Shown: positions 16,982 to 25,332 of the stretch, in pieces
Position numbering within the stretch: position 1 is the stretch's first letter
Layout: each line of letters opens with the position of its first letter
Source of the DNA: Paraburkholderia kururiensis
GTDB taxonomy: Bacteria; Pseudomonadota; Gammaproteobacteria; Burkholderiales; Burkholderiaceae
NCBI RefSeq assembly: GCF_034424375.1
Contig: NZ_CP139965.1
Location: forward strand, 6,076,001-6,140,000
Reading direction: 5' to 3'
Length of the DNA stretch: 64,000 nt
Position numbers and translations under genes: made by a program
Notes under the pieces: model-generated
Told to the model about the DNA's origin: nothing
Seen by the model: the letters and a program-made list of their open reading frames with translations, nothing else
Database searches by the model: none

Positions 16982-17857
16982 ATGAACCGCTCCCCGTCCA
17001 CGCTCCGCCTGCACATCGAACGCCGCCTGGCTTCAGCCGTGGCGCGCCTCTCGACGCTTTTCCGCCTTTCCGGTCAGACGACGCGCGTGGCCCGCGCAGC
17101 CGGTGTCGGCGCGGCCGCGCTCATCACCCTCGTCCCCGCCGCGCACGCCGACGCCATCGACACCATCGCGAAATCCGGCGTCGTGAAGATCGGCGTGTTC
17201 GAAGACTATCCGCCGTTCGGCTCCATCGGCCCCGACATGCAGCCGCAAGGCTACGACATCGATGTCGCCAACCTGATCGGCAAGGCGCTCCACGCCAAGG
17301 TCGAACTCGTGGCGGTGACGGGCGACAACCGCATGGCCTACCTCGCCGACCACAAGGCCGACATGCTGCTCTCGGTGGGCGAGACGCCCGAGCGCGCCAA
17401 GGTCATCGACTTCTCTCAACCGTATGCGCCGTACTACCTCGCGGTCTTCGGGCCGAAGGCGCTTGCCGTGAAGAACGCGGCCGACCTGGCCGGCAAGACC
17501 ATCGCCGTGGCGCGCGGCACGCTGGAAGACCTGTCGGTCAGCAAGATCGCGCCGGCGAGCGCGTCCATCAAACGCTTCGACGACCCCAACGGCGCCATTT
17601 CTGCATTTATTTCTGGTCAGGTACAGTTGCTCGTGGTCGGCAACGACGTGGGCGCCACGATTCTCGCGCGCCATCCCGCCAACGACCCGGAACAGAAGTT
17701 TTCGCTCTTCAGCTCGCCCGACCACGTGGGCCTGAACAAGAACGAGCCGCGCCTCATGCAGCAGGTCAACAGCACGATTGCCCGCGCACGCAGGGACGGC
17801 ACGATGAACGCAATTTCGCAGAAGTGGCTGCACGCGCCGCTGCCCGCCGATCTTTGA
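16982..17857 (+). CDS. ABC transporter substrate-binding protein, family 3 (polar amino acid type)
   Basis: This is a 291-residue periplasmic solute-binding protein. The start is the ATG at 16982 with GAGG upstream. A long N-region (about 65 residues) with a hydrophobic VGAAALITLVPAAHA signal precedes the SBP_bac_3 domain: SGVVKIGVFEDYPPFGSIGP, then GYDIDVANLIGKALHAKVEL, MLLSVGETPERAKVIDFSQPY and LAGKTIAVARGTLEDLSVSK. The ligand is probably an amino acid or small polar compound; the exact one cannot be read. It is followed by two permease genes in the same direction. No ATPase gene is adjacent. Confidence 0.9.
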   Translation: MNRSPSTLRLHIERRLASAVARLSTLFRLSGQTTRVARAAGVGAAALITLVPAAHADAIDTIAKSGVVKIGVFEDYPPFGSIGPDMQPQGYDIDVANLIGKALHAKVELVAVTGDNRMAYLADHKADMLLSVGETPERAKVIDFSQPYAPYYLAVFGPKALAVKNAADLAGKTIAVARGTLEDLSVSKIAPASASIKRFDDPNGAISAFISGQVQLLVVGNDVGATILARHPANDPEQKFSLFSSPDHVGLNKNEPRLMQQVNSTIARARRDGTMNAISQKWLHAPLPADL

Positions 17858-17924
17858 GATGGTCGGCGCGGCACGGCGCGCGCCGCCGTGCGCTGCGCGC
17901 TTTTGGACACGGTGATTCGCCTCG

Positions 17925-18722
17925 ATGACTTACGCGTTTGATTTCAGCGGCTTCGGCCTCTATGCGGGCATGCTCGCGCGAGGGGCGGCCGTGACCGTGG
18001 GGCTCACCGCGGTTTCCACCGTGCTGGGCGGACTGGTGGGCGTGGCGGGCGCGAGCGTCGCCGTGTCGGGGCCGCGTGCGGCCCGTGCGGTGGTGGCCGC
18101 CTACGTCGAGCTGATCCGCAACACACCGTTTCTCGTGCAGCTCTTCTTCGTGTTCTTCGGACTGCCGAGCCTCGGCATCCACATCGACGAGGTGCAGGCC
18201 GCCGTGCTCGCCATGACGGTCAACCTGGGCGCGTACGCCACGGAAATCGTGCGCGCCGGTATCGACTCCATTCCTCGCGGCCAGGTGCAGGCCGCGATGG
18301 CGCTCGGGCTGCATCCGCGCCAGGTGTTTCGCCACGTCGTGCTGCCGCAGGCGCTCGCCAACGTGTTTCCGGCCTTGCTGGGCCAGGTGCTGATCGTGAT
18401 GCTGGGCTCCGCCGTCGTCTCGCAGATTTCGGTACCCGACCTCACCTACGCGGCCAACTTCATTCAGTCACGTAACTTCCGCTCGTTCGAAAGCTACGTG
18501 ATCATCACGGCGGCGTACCTCGTGCTCTCCATCGTGCTGCGCCAGGTGCTCAACCGGCTCGGCAAGCGGCTCTTTGCGGGGCGTGCGGCGCGCGCCGCAT
18601 CGACAGCGGGCGGCGTGCCCGTCACGCGTCGCGGCAAGCTGTTCGCGCGCGCAGCCATGGCCGATGCCACCGCGGCTTCACCGACTCCTGCCTCGCACGT
18701 CTCCACGGAGCGCTCGTCATGA
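17925..18722 (+). CDS. Polar amino-acid ABC transporter permease (HisM/GlnP type), first subunit
   Basis: This 265-residue inner-membrane permease has about five helices and the EAA-loop contact for the ATPase (ATEIVRAGIDSIPRGQVQAA, then MALGLHPRQVFRHVVLPQAL). The N-terminal YVELIRNTPFLVQLFFVFFG block is typical of the HisM/GlnP family. The C-terminal 45 residues form a long Ala/Arg-rich tail unusual for the family. The stop codon overlaps the next permease start (ATGA), so the two subunits are coupled, as expected for a heterodimeric channel. Confidence 0.9.
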   Translation: MTYAFDFSGFGLYAGMLARGAAVTVGLTAVSTVLGGLVGVAGASVAVSGPRAARAVVAAYVELIRNTPFLVQLFFVFFGLPSLGIHIDEVQAAVLAMTVNLGAYATEIVRAGIDSIPRGQVQAAMALGLHPRQVFRHVVLPQALANVFPALLGQVLIVMLGSAVVSQISVPDLTYAANFIQSRNFRSFESYVIITAAYLVLSIVLRQVLNRLGKRLFAGRAARAASTAGGVPVTRRGKLFARAAMADATAASPTPASHVSTERSS

Positions 18723-19372
18723 TCGAATTCACGCTCTGGGACATCGCGCGCAATCTGGTCTTTGCCGCGCGCTGGACGGTTCTGCTCTCGCTCATCGCGT
18801 TCGTGGGCGGCGGCGTGGCGGGCCTCGTGCTGCTCGCCATGCGCGTGTCGCCCGTGGCATGGTTGCGCCGCGTGGTGGTGCTCTACGTCGAGCTGTTTCA
18901 GGGCACGCCGCTCCTGATGCAGCTCTTCCTCACGTTCTTCGGCCTGCCGCTCGTCGGCATCGACGTCTCGCCCTGGTTTGCGGCGACGGTCACGCTCACG
19001 CTCTACACGAGCGCCTATCTCGTCGACATCTGGCGCGGCTGCGTGGAAGCGGTGCCGCGCGGCCAGTGGGCCGCGGGCGCGAGCCTCGGCATGACCCACG
19101 GGCAGCAGCTGCGCTACATCGTCTGGCCGCAGGCCTTGAAGATCGCCGTGGCGCCGACCGTCGGCTTTCTCGTGCAGGTGGTGAAGAGCACGGCGCTCAC
19201 CTCGATCATCGGTTTCGTCGAACTCACGAAGACGGGCACGATGATCACCAACGCCGCGTTCCGCCCGTTTCCCATTTACGGCATGGTGGCGCTCATCTAT
19301 TTCGCGATGTGCTTTCCGCTGACGTGGTTGGCCCGTTCGCTCGAACGGCGTCAGCGGGTCGCGCAACGGTAG
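18719..19372 (+). CDS. Polar amino-acid ABC transporter permease, second subunit
   Basis: This 217-residue membrane protein is homologous to the preceding permease. It has VELFQGTPLLMQLFLTFFGL near the N-terminus and the EAA loop YLVDIWRGCVEAVPRGQWAA followed by GASLGMTHGQQLRYIVWPQA. It starts within the stop of the first permease (ATGA, 18719-18722). With the binding protein upstream it gives a periplasmic-binding-protein importer core. The nucleotide-binding subunit must be supplied from elsewhere. A hairpin at 19434-19466 probably ends the transcript. Confidence 0.9.
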   Translation: MIEFTLWDIARNLVFAARWTVLLSLIAFVGGGVAGLVLLAMRVSPVAWLRRVVVLYVELFQGTPLLMQLFLTFFGLPLVGIDVSPWFAATVTLTLYTSAYLVDIWRGCVEAVPRGQWAAGASLGMTHGQQLRYIVWPQALKIAVAPTVGFLVQVVKSTALTSIIGFVELTKTGTMITNAAFRPFPIYGMVALIYFAMCFPLTWLARSLERRQRVAQR

Positions 19373-19433
19373 CGCTCATCCGGCCGCCTGGTCCCCCAGT
19401 CCCCCAGTCCCTTATCGCGCCACAGCCGAAGAC

Positions 19434-19466
19434 GGGCAGGCGATGCCGAACGCGCACCGCCTGCCC
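19434..19466. terminator. Hairpin between the convergent permease and cytochrome genes
   Basis: GGGCAGGCG (19434-19442) pairs perfectly with CGCCTGCCC (19458-19466) around a 15-base loop. It lies between convergent genes, so it may terminate both transcripts. There is no strong T run. Confidence 0.5.
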
Positions 19467-19488
19467 GCCGTGCTCTTCAACCCTTCGC

Positions 19489-20850
19489 TCAATGCATCGC
19501 GGTCTGCGTGCCGTGGCGTATCTTCGCCACGTCGTCCGCGCTCACGGCCGGCGCGTGATTGTTCCAGCCCGCGCGGATGAACGTGAGCGCGTCCGCGATC
19601 TGGCGGTCCGTCAGCACCGACGCGAACTGCGGCATCGGATACGGCGCCGGAATGCCCTGAATCACGAGGTCCGGCGTGCCGTTCAGCGTGACGTTGATGA
19701 GCGACGACGCGTCCTTCTCCAGCACATTGGGGTTGCCCGCGAGCGGCGCCAGCATCGGCGCGAAGGCGCGGCCGTCGGTGCCGTGGCAGTGCATGCAGTA
19801 GGTGGCGTAGACCTTCGCGCCCGCGTCGCCGGCCGGCCGCGTGAGCGACACCTTCGTGGCCTGCGCGTCGTAGGCGTATTGCGGTTGCCCGTTGCCGCCC
19901 GCGGGCGCGAGCGACTTCAGGTAATGCGCGATCGCCCCGACGTCGCCATCCGTCATGGCCTGCGTGCTGTTGTTGATGACGTCGGTCATCGATCCGAACG
20001 CAGACGCATGCGCATTCGCGCCGGTCTTCAGGAACTGCGCGAGTTCGGCCTCGCTCCAGCGACCGAGCCCGACGTTGTGCTCGCCCGTCAGATTCGACGC
20101 ATACCAGTTGTCGAGCAGCGCGCCGGAGAGAAAGAGACCGCCGCGTTCGTCGAGCGCCTTCTCCTGGAACAGCGCGCCGCGCGGCGTGTGGCACGAGCCG
20201 CAGTGGCCGAGGCTCTGGACCAGATACGCGCCGCGGTTCCACGCCACGTCCTCACCGCTCTTCGCCTGATAAACGCCCTTCTCGAGGAACACCGCGTTCC
20301 ACAGCTTGAGCGGCCAGCGCATGCCGAGCGGCCACGGAATATCGGGCGCGCGGTTGGCCTGCTTCACCGGCGCTACACCGTGCATGAAGTACGCGTAGAG
20401 CGCCTTCGTGTCGTCGTCGCTGATCTTCGCGTAGGACGGGTACGGCATCGCGGGGTACAGGTTGTGGCCGTCCTTCGCCACGCCTTCGCGCAGCGCGTGC
20501 GCGAAGTCTTCTTCCGTGTAGCCGCCGATGCCCGTCTGCGGGTCGGGCGTGATGTTGGTGGTGTAGAGCGTGCCCATCGGCAGGGACATCGGCAGGCCGC
20601 CCGCGAACGGCTTGCCGCCCTTCGCGGTGTGGCACGCCACGCAGTCGCCCGCTTTCGCGAGGTACGCGCCGCGTGCCACCAGCGCGTCGTCGGCTGCGTT
20701 CGTCGCGGGGTTGTCTGCGGCGTGGGCTTGCGGTGCGAACAGGAGGGCGGCGGCGAGTGTGGCCACCGCGGTGGCGACTGCCGTGCTCACTGATGTAGCC
20801 ACCCCGGCGGCCACCGCGGTGGTCACCGTCGTTGCATTGAATCGCTTCAT
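19489..20850 (-). CDS. Triheme cytochrome c subunit of a periplasmic dehydrogenase
   Basis: This is a 453-residue exported cytochrome c. The signal peptide is long and Thr/Ala-rich (ending FAPQAHA). Three CxxCH heme sites are seen: CVACHTAKGG (N-third), CGSCHTPRGA (middle) and CMHCHGTDGR (C-third), each with a downstream Met-containing loop such as YPAMPYPSYAK. This layout is that of alcohol/aldehyde dehydrogenase cytochrome subunits that carry electrons from the molybdenum enzyme to the respiratory chain. The start is the ATG at 20850, with AGGAGG upstream and just after the stop of the Mo-subunit gene, which makes it the third gene of a three-gene operon. Confidence 0.92.
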   Translation of the reverse strand: MKRFNATTVTTAVAAGVATSVSTAVATAVATLAAALLFAPQAHAADNPATNAADDALVARGAYLAKAGDCVACHTAKGGKPFAGGLPMSLPMGTLYTTNITPDPQTGIGGYTEEDFAHALREGVAKDGHNLYPAMPYPSYAKISDDDTKALYAYFMHGVAPVKQANRAPDIPWPLGMRWPLKLWNAVFLEKGVYQAKSGEDVAWNRGAYLVQSLGHCGSCHTPRGALFQEKALDERGGLFLSGALLDNWYASNLTGEHNVGLGRWSEAELAQFLKTGANAHASAFGSMTDVINNSTQAMTDGDVGAIAHYLKSLAPAGGNGQPQYAYDAQATKVSLTRPAGDAGAKVYATYCMHCHGTDGRAFAPMLAPLAGNPNVLEKDASSLINVTLNGTPDLVIQGIPAPYPMPQFASVLTDRQIADALTFIRAGWNNHAPAVSADDVAKIRHGTQTAMH

Positions 20851-20866
20851 CGTACGGTGCCTCCTG

Positions 20867-23197
20867 TCAGGCGGTTTGAGCATTCTGGAGCTGGCGGCCC
20901 ACCGGCAATTGCCGCAGCCGCTTGCCGGTGGCCGCGTAGATCGCGTTGGTGATGGCAGGCGCGAGCGCCGCGGTGCCCGGTTCGCCGATTCCGCCCGGCG
21001 CTTCTGCGCTCTTCACGATGTGGACCTCGATGGGCGGCGTCTGGTCGATGCGCATGATCCGGTAGTCCGTGAAGTTGGTTTGCTCGACGCGACCGTTGCG
21101 AATCGTGATCTCGCCATACAACGCAGCCGTGATGCCGAAGATCACGCCTCCCTGGATCTGCGCTTCGATGGTCGACGGGTTCACGGCCATGCCGCAGTCC
21201 ACGGCGCACACCACGCGGTTCACGGCCACGTCGCCCTGCTGATCCACGGTGACGTCGGCCACCATGCACAGATAGCTGCCGAACGCGTGCATGACCGACA
21301 CGCCGCGGCCCTGCCCCTTCGGCAGCGCACTGCCCCAACCGGCCGCCTGCGTGGCGACGTCGAGCACGTGCGCCGCGCGCGGCGACTTGCCGAGCAGATC
21401 GCGCCGATACGTCACGGGGTCAGCCTTCGCCTGCGCAGCGAGTTCGTCGATGAAGCTCTCCACCACGAACGTGCCGCGCGTGGGACCCACGCCGCGCCAG
21501 AACGCGGTGGGCACCGTGTGCGGCTCGACCCGCACGTAATCGATCAGCTGGTTCGGCAGGTCGTAGGGCAGATCGGCTGCGACCTCCACGGCGTCGGGGT
21601 CCACGCCGTTCTTCACGGCAGGCGGCGCGAAGCGCGCCAGAATCGACGACCCCGCGATGCGATGCTGCCAGGCCACCGGCTTGCCGTTCGCGTCGAGCCC
21701 GGCCGAGAGCGTGTCGTAGTAATACGGGCGGTACATGTCGTGCTGGATGTCTTCCTCGCGCGTCCACACCACTTTCACGGGCGCGGTCACCTGCTTGCCG
21801 ATCTTGAGCGCCTGCGTGATGGCGTCTACTTCGAGGCGCCGCCCGAAGCCGCCGCCCAGCAGAAAGTTGTGCACGACGATCTTGTCGGCGGGCAGCCCCG
21901 TGACCTTCACGCCCGCGTCCACGGCGCGCGTGGGCACCTGCGTGCCCACCCAGATGTCGCAGCCGTCCGGGCGCACGTGCACCGTGCAGTTGATCGGCTC
22001 CATCGTGGCGTGCGCGAGGAACGGCTGCTGGTAGACCGCATCAATGCGCGTCTTCGCCTCGCCGAATGCCTTGCCCACGTCGCCGTCTTTGCGGGCCACC
22101 GCGCCGTCGTGTTTCGAGGCATCGGCGAGATCGGCCACGATCTGCTGCATCGAAAGCGTTGCGGCCGGCCCCTCGTTCCATGTAACGACCAGCGCGGAGG
22201 CGCCGCGTTTCGCGGCCCACGTGTGGTCGCCGATCACGGCCACGGCATTGTCGATCTTCACGACCTGGCGCACGCCCGGAATCTTCTTCGCGTTCGTGTC
22301 GTCGACGGAAGCGACGGTGCCGCCGAACACGGGGCTGTTCACGATCGCGGCATAAACCATGTCCGGCAGCCGCACGTCGAAACCGAAGCGCGCCGTGCCG
22401 TCCACTTTCTCCGGCGAATCGAGGCGCTTCGTCGGCTTGCCGATCAGCGTGAACTGCTCGGGCTTCTTGAGCGGCACGTCCTGCGGCACGGGCAGCTTCG
22501 CCGCGGCATCGACGAGCTGGCCGTAGGCGATGCGCCGGTTCGTTTCCGCGTGCACGACCTCGCCCTTTTCAGCGTGACACGAGGCAGGGTCCACTTGCCA
22601 CTGTTGCGCGGCGGCCGTCACGAGCAGCATGCGCGCGGTCGCGCCCGCGCGCCGCGCCGGCTCCCACGCATAGCGGATCGAGGTGGAGCCGCCCGTGAGC
22701 TGACCGCCCAGCAACGGGTCCATGAACAGCTTCTCGTTGGGCGGCGCGTGATCGAGCGTCACGCTTTCGAGCGGCACTTCGAGTTCCTCGGCCATCAGCA
22801 TCGGAATCGACGTATAGACGCCCTGCCCCATTTCGACCTTCGGCATGACGAGCGTGACCTGGCCGTTGCGGTCGATCTGGACGAACGCGTTGGGTGCGAA
22901 AACGCCCGCGGGCGCGGGCTCGCTCGCGTCGCCGCCCACCACGGATTTGCGCGCCGCGCCGCCTGTATCGGCGGCTGCAGCGTTGTTTGCCGCGGCTTCG
23001 TCGCCGCTTGCAGCCCGTACGCTGAAGCCGAGCAGCAGACCGCCGCCGGCGAGCGCGCCCAGCGTCATGCCGGCCTTCAGGAACGTGCGGCGCGAGAAGC
23101 CGCTTTCGTGCGGAGCGAGCGTCGTGTGGGTGGCCTGTAGTGCTTCGGGTGCTTCGTCTTGTGCGTGCTTGCCTGCTTCAAGGAGTCCGCGCGACAT
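20867..23197 (-). CDS. Molybdopterin-binding subunit of a xanthine-dehydrogenase-family oxidoreductase
   Basis: This 776-residue large subunit resembles isoquinoline 1-oxidoreductase beta and periplasmic aldehyde dehydrogenases. A Tat-type signal (SRRTFLKAGMTLGALAGGG) directs the folded protein to the periplasm. Mo-cofactor motifs are present: KVEMGQGVYTSIPMLMAEEL, LLGGGFGRRLEVDAITQALK, WRGVGPTRGTFVVESFIDEL and the C-terminal GGIGEPGTAALAPAITNAI, whose Glu is the conserved catalytic residue. The start ATG at 23197 has AAGGAGG upstream and follows the 2Fe-2S gene by one base. The substrate is probably an aldehyde or N-heterocycle; this cannot be resolved from sequence. The protein needs a Mo-cofactor insertion chaperone, and none is visible here. 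Confidence 0.92.
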   Translation of the reverse strand: MSRGLLEAGKHAQDEAPEALQATHTTLAPHESGFSRRTFLKAGMTLGALAGGGLLLGFSVRAASGDEAAANNAAAADTGGAARKSVVGGDASEPAPAGVFAPNAFVQIDRNGQVTLVMPKVEMGQGVYTSIPMLMAEELEVPLESVTLDHAPPNEKLFMDPLLGGQLTGGSTSIRYAWEPARRAGATARMLLVTAAAQQWQVDPASCHAEKGEVVHAETNRRIAYGQLVDAAAKLPVPQDVPLKKPEQFTLIGKPTKRLDSPEKVDGTARFGFDVRLPDMVYAAIVNSPVFGGTVASVDDTNAKKIPGVRQVVKIDNAVAVIGDHTWAAKRGASALVVTWNEGPAATLSMQQIVADLADASKHDGAVARKDGDVGKAFGEAKTRIDAVYQQPFLAHATMEPINCTVHVRPDGCDIWVGTQVPTRAVDAGVKVTGLPADKIVVHNFLLGGGFGRRLEVDAITQALKIGKQVTAPVKVVWTREEDIQHDMYRPYYYDTLSAGLDANGKPVAWQHRIAGSSILARFAPPAVKNGVDPDAVEVAADLPYDLPNQLIDYVRVEPHTVPTAFWRGVGPTRGTFVVESFIDELAAQAKADPVTYRRDLLGKSPRAAHVLDVATQAAGWGSALPKGQGRGVSVMHAFGSYLCMVADVTVDQQGDVAVNRVVCAVDCGMAVNPSTIEAQIQGGVIFGITAALYGEITIRNGRVEQTNFTDYRIMRIDQTPPIEVHIVKSAEAPGGIGEPGTAALAPAITNAIYAATGKRLRQLPVGRQLQNAQTA

Positions 23198-23198
23198 G

Positions 23199-23654
23199 TC
23201 ACGCCTCCTTCGCGGCATGCTTGATCGCCGCGCGAATTCGGTTGTAGGTGCCGCAGCGGCAGATGTTGCCGGCCATGGCGGCGTCGATGTCGGCATCCGT
23301 GGGTGCGGGGTTTTGCGCGAGCAGCGCAGCGGCCGCCATGACCTGACCCGACTGGCAATAGCCGCACTGCACCACATCGACTTCACGCCATGCCTGCTGG
23401 ATCTTCTGGCCGGCGGGCGTCGCCCCCACGGCTTCGATCGTCGTGATCTTCTTGTCGCCTACCGCGGCCACGGGCAAGACACAGGAACGCACAGCCGCGC
23501 CGTCGAGATGCACTGTGCAGGCGCCGCACTGTGCAATGCCACAGCCGAACTTGGTCCCCGTCAGCCCGACGAGATCGCGCAGCACCCAGAGCAGGGGCAT
23601 ATCGGGCGGAGCGTCCACCGTGTGCGTCTCGCCGTTAATGTTTAGCGTTGTCAT
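23199..23654 (-). CDS. (2Fe-2S)-binding small subunit of the molybdenum hydroxylase
   Basis: This 151-residue protein carries two 2Fe-2S clusters. The N-terminal plant-type ferredoxin domain has KFGCGIAQCGACTVHLDG plus a later Cys (RSCVLPV). The C-terminal four-helix domain has CGYCQSGQVMAAAALL and NICRCGTYNRI. It moves electrons from the Mo site to the cytochrome subunit. It is the first gene of the operon (2Fe-2S, Mo, cytochrome c). The ATG at 23654 was chosen because the ferredoxin fold begins there (MTTLNINGETHTVD); the long in-frame extension upstream has no domain character. It has no signal peptide, consistent with co-export on the Tat signal of the large subunit. Confidence 0.93.
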   Translation of the reverse strand: MTTLNINGETHTVDAPPDMPLLWVLRDLVGLTGTKFGCGIAQCGACTVHLDGAAVRSCVLPVAAVGDKKITTIEAVGATPAGQKIQQAWREVDVVQCGYCQSGQVMAAAALLAQNPAPTDADIDAAMAGNICRCGTYNRIRAAIKHAAKEA

Positions 23655-23990
23655 GAACAACTCCGATTGTGGGTTATTGTTTGTGGACACGGACCAATGA
23701 CGGACCATGCGGATGAACTGTTCTGCATCCCGCACGGATAGGCGCGTGGATACCGATTGAAGACCGGTGTAACGCGATTGCACTGCAAAAAAATGCAGTG
23801 AATCGGGACTGCATGGAGAGCAAATCGGAAGCGGCAAAAAATTGTAGCCGCTGCGGGCAAGACGCGTCGCCAGACTGCACAATGCCGCATGAGGCACATG
23901 CATTGCATGCCATTCCACCTTCGAGACGCAGCACCTGCATTACGGTGCATTGCATTGCGTCCTTCACCGATCACCGACAGGAGTTCCGTC
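23655..23990. other. Divergent control region of the molybdenum hydroxylase operon
   Basis: The region holds a perfect inverted repeat at 23781-23800 (listed separately) and several TGCATTGCA-like words near 23899-23965. No gene is seen. Promoters for the operon and for the small gene on the plus strand must lie here. Confidence 0.4.
23781..23800. promoter_or_regulatory. Perfect inverted repeat with A6 loop upstream of the Mo-hydroxylase operon
   Basis: CACTGCA (23781-23787) and TGCAGTG (23794-23800) flank six A. The site is about 130 bases upstream of the first gene of the operon. It could be an operator or, on the minus strand, a hairpin with a T-rich loop. The function is inferred from symmetry and position only. 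Confidence 0.35.
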
Positions 23991-24389
23991 ATGAACGAAC
24001 AGCGCGCCATCCAGTTCCTCACTGAAGTGCGCAAGCCGCTGCTCGCGCTCCACAAGGCGATACTCGACCACGAACGCGCGTCCTACGAAGCGGAGTACGG
24101 CCCCACGACTGCGGCAAGCTTCCTGCAGGTTCTCATCAACGGCGAGGCGTTTCGCTGGATCACGCCGTTGTCCACGGTCATCGCCAACATCGACGAAACG
24201 CTGGACGACAAAGAAGCCACTGCCGACGACCGCATCGGCGCCGCACAGGCCGTCACGGCGCTGTTCGGCAACGAAGGCATGCAGCAGGCGTTTCTGGAAC
24301 GGTATCGGGCGCTGCTGCAACAGAGCCCCGCCGTGCTTCACGAGCACGGACGCGTGGCGCAGGTACTGCGAACCGTGGAAGCCGCCTAG
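23991..24389 (+). CDS. Small helical protein of unknown function
   Basis: This 132-residue predicted cytosolic protein was not recognised. It is acidic and nearly all alpha-helical, with no Cys, no signal peptide and no membrane segment. A conserved-looking core reads EVRKPLLALHKAILDHERAS, then VLINGEAFRWITPLSTVIAN, then ATADDRIGAAQAVTALF. The start ATG at 23991 is preceded by CAGGAG. It is followed 58 bases later by the alpha/beta hydrolase gene on the same strand, so the two may share a transcript. Codon use looks like that of its neighbours. No function is proposed. Confidence 0.75.
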   Translation: MNEQRAIQFLTEVRKPLLALHKAILDHERASYEAEYGPTTAASFLQVLINGEAFRWITPLSTVIANIDETLDDKEATADDRIGAAQAVTALFGNEGMQQAFLERYRALLQQSPAVLHEHGRVAQVLRTVEAA

Positions 24390-24447
24390 CGCACAGACCA
24401 CCGGCGCTCGACCTGTTCATTGCTTTCATCCTTCGCGAGGCCTCTTC

Positions 24448-25269
24448 ATGCACCCGTGGCTGCTCGATCAGCGTTATCTCTTCCAGGGGCAATCGGTCCG
24501 CTTTCGCGTAAGCGGCAGCGGCCGGCCGCTCGTGCTGATTCACGGCACGCCGTTTTCGTCGTGGGTGTGGCACCGCATTGCGCCGTGGCTCGAATCGATC
24601 CGCACGGTCTACGTGTATGACCTGCTGGGTTACGGTCAGTCGGAGCAGCGCTCGGGACAGGACGTCTCGCTCGGCGTGCAGAACGAGTTGTTCGCCCAAC
24701 TCATCGCGCACTGGCAACTGGACCACCCCGACGTGATCGCGCACGACTTCGGCGGCGCCACGGCGCTACGCGCGCATCTCATCAACGGATGCGAGTACCG
24801 CAGCCTGACGTTGATCGACCCGGTCGCCGTGGCGCCGTGGGGCTCGCCGTTCGTGCGGCACGTGCGCCAGCACGTCGATGCGTTTGCGGGTATGCCGCCG
24901 TATATCCATGAAGCGGCGGTCAAAGCGTACGTGCGCGGCGCCGTGGCGCGCGCCCTTCCGGAAGACGAGCTACAGCCCTATGTGACGCCGTGGCTGGGCG
25001 AAACGGGCCAGGCCGCGTTCTATCGCCAGATTGCGCAGATGGACCAGCGCTACACGGACGAAGTGGAACCGCACTACGGCGCCATTCGCTGCCCGGTACA
25101 GATTCTTTGGGGCGAAGACGATCAATGGATTCCGCTTGAACGCGGCAGGCACCTCGCGAGCGTGATTCCGTCGGCGCGGTTTCAGCCCGTGCCGAACGCG
25201 GGACATTTGATGCAGGAGGATGCACCCGAGGCCATCGTCGCAGCGGCACTGGCGTTCCTGCACCAGTGA
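24448..25269 (+). CDS. Alpha/beta hydrolase with an Asp nucleophile (haloalkane-dehalogenase-like)
   Basis: This is a 273-residue cytosolic alpha/beta hydrolase. The oxyanion loop is HGTPFSSWVW. The nucleophile elbow is IAHDFGGATA, with Asp rather than Ser. The acid is in LWGEDDQWIP and the catalytic His in NAGHLMQEDAP. An Asp nucleophile is typical of haloalkane and fluoroacetate dehalogenases and epoxide hydrolases. The usual halide-binding Trp after the nucleophile is Phe here, so dehalogenation is not assured. Close relatives are often simply annotated alpha/beta hydrolase. The gene converges with prpR across a long hairpin. Confidence 0.85.
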   Translation: MHPWLLDQRYLFQGQSVRFRVSGSGRPLVLIHGTPFSSWVWHRIAPWLESIRTVYVYDLLGYGQSEQRSGQDVSLGVQNELFAQLIAHWQLDHPDVIAHDFGGATALRAHLINGCEYRSLTLIDPVAVAPWGSPFVRHVRQHVDAFAGMPPYIHEAAVKAYVRGAVARALPEDELQPYVTPWLGETGQAAFYRQIAQMDQRYTDEVEPHYGAIRCPVQILWGEDDQWIPLERGRHLASVIPSARFQPVPNAGHLMQEDAPEAIVAAALAFLHQ

Positions 25270-25275
25270 ACTTAG

Positions 25276-25316
25276 GTGCATGCAGGTCGAGACGCGGGTG
25301 GTCTCGACTCATGCAC
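25276..25316. terminator. Long nested hairpin between the hydrolase gene and prpR (bidirectional terminator)
   Basis: GTGCATG (25276-25282) pairs with CATGCAC (25310-25316), and inside it GTCGAGAC (25286-25293) pairs with GTCTCGAC (25301-25308) around a 7-base loop. This gives 15 paired bases between two convergent genes only 63 bases apart. No T run is present. Confidence 0.6.
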
Positions 25317-25332
25317 GATCGTGCCGTGCAAC

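Noticed and set aside
20570..23140. An 856-codon open frame on the plus strand opposite the Mo-subunit and cytochrome genes
   Set aside because: The minus strand carries clear Mo-cofactor and CxxCH motifs. The plus frame is His/Arg/Val-rich without any recognised fold.
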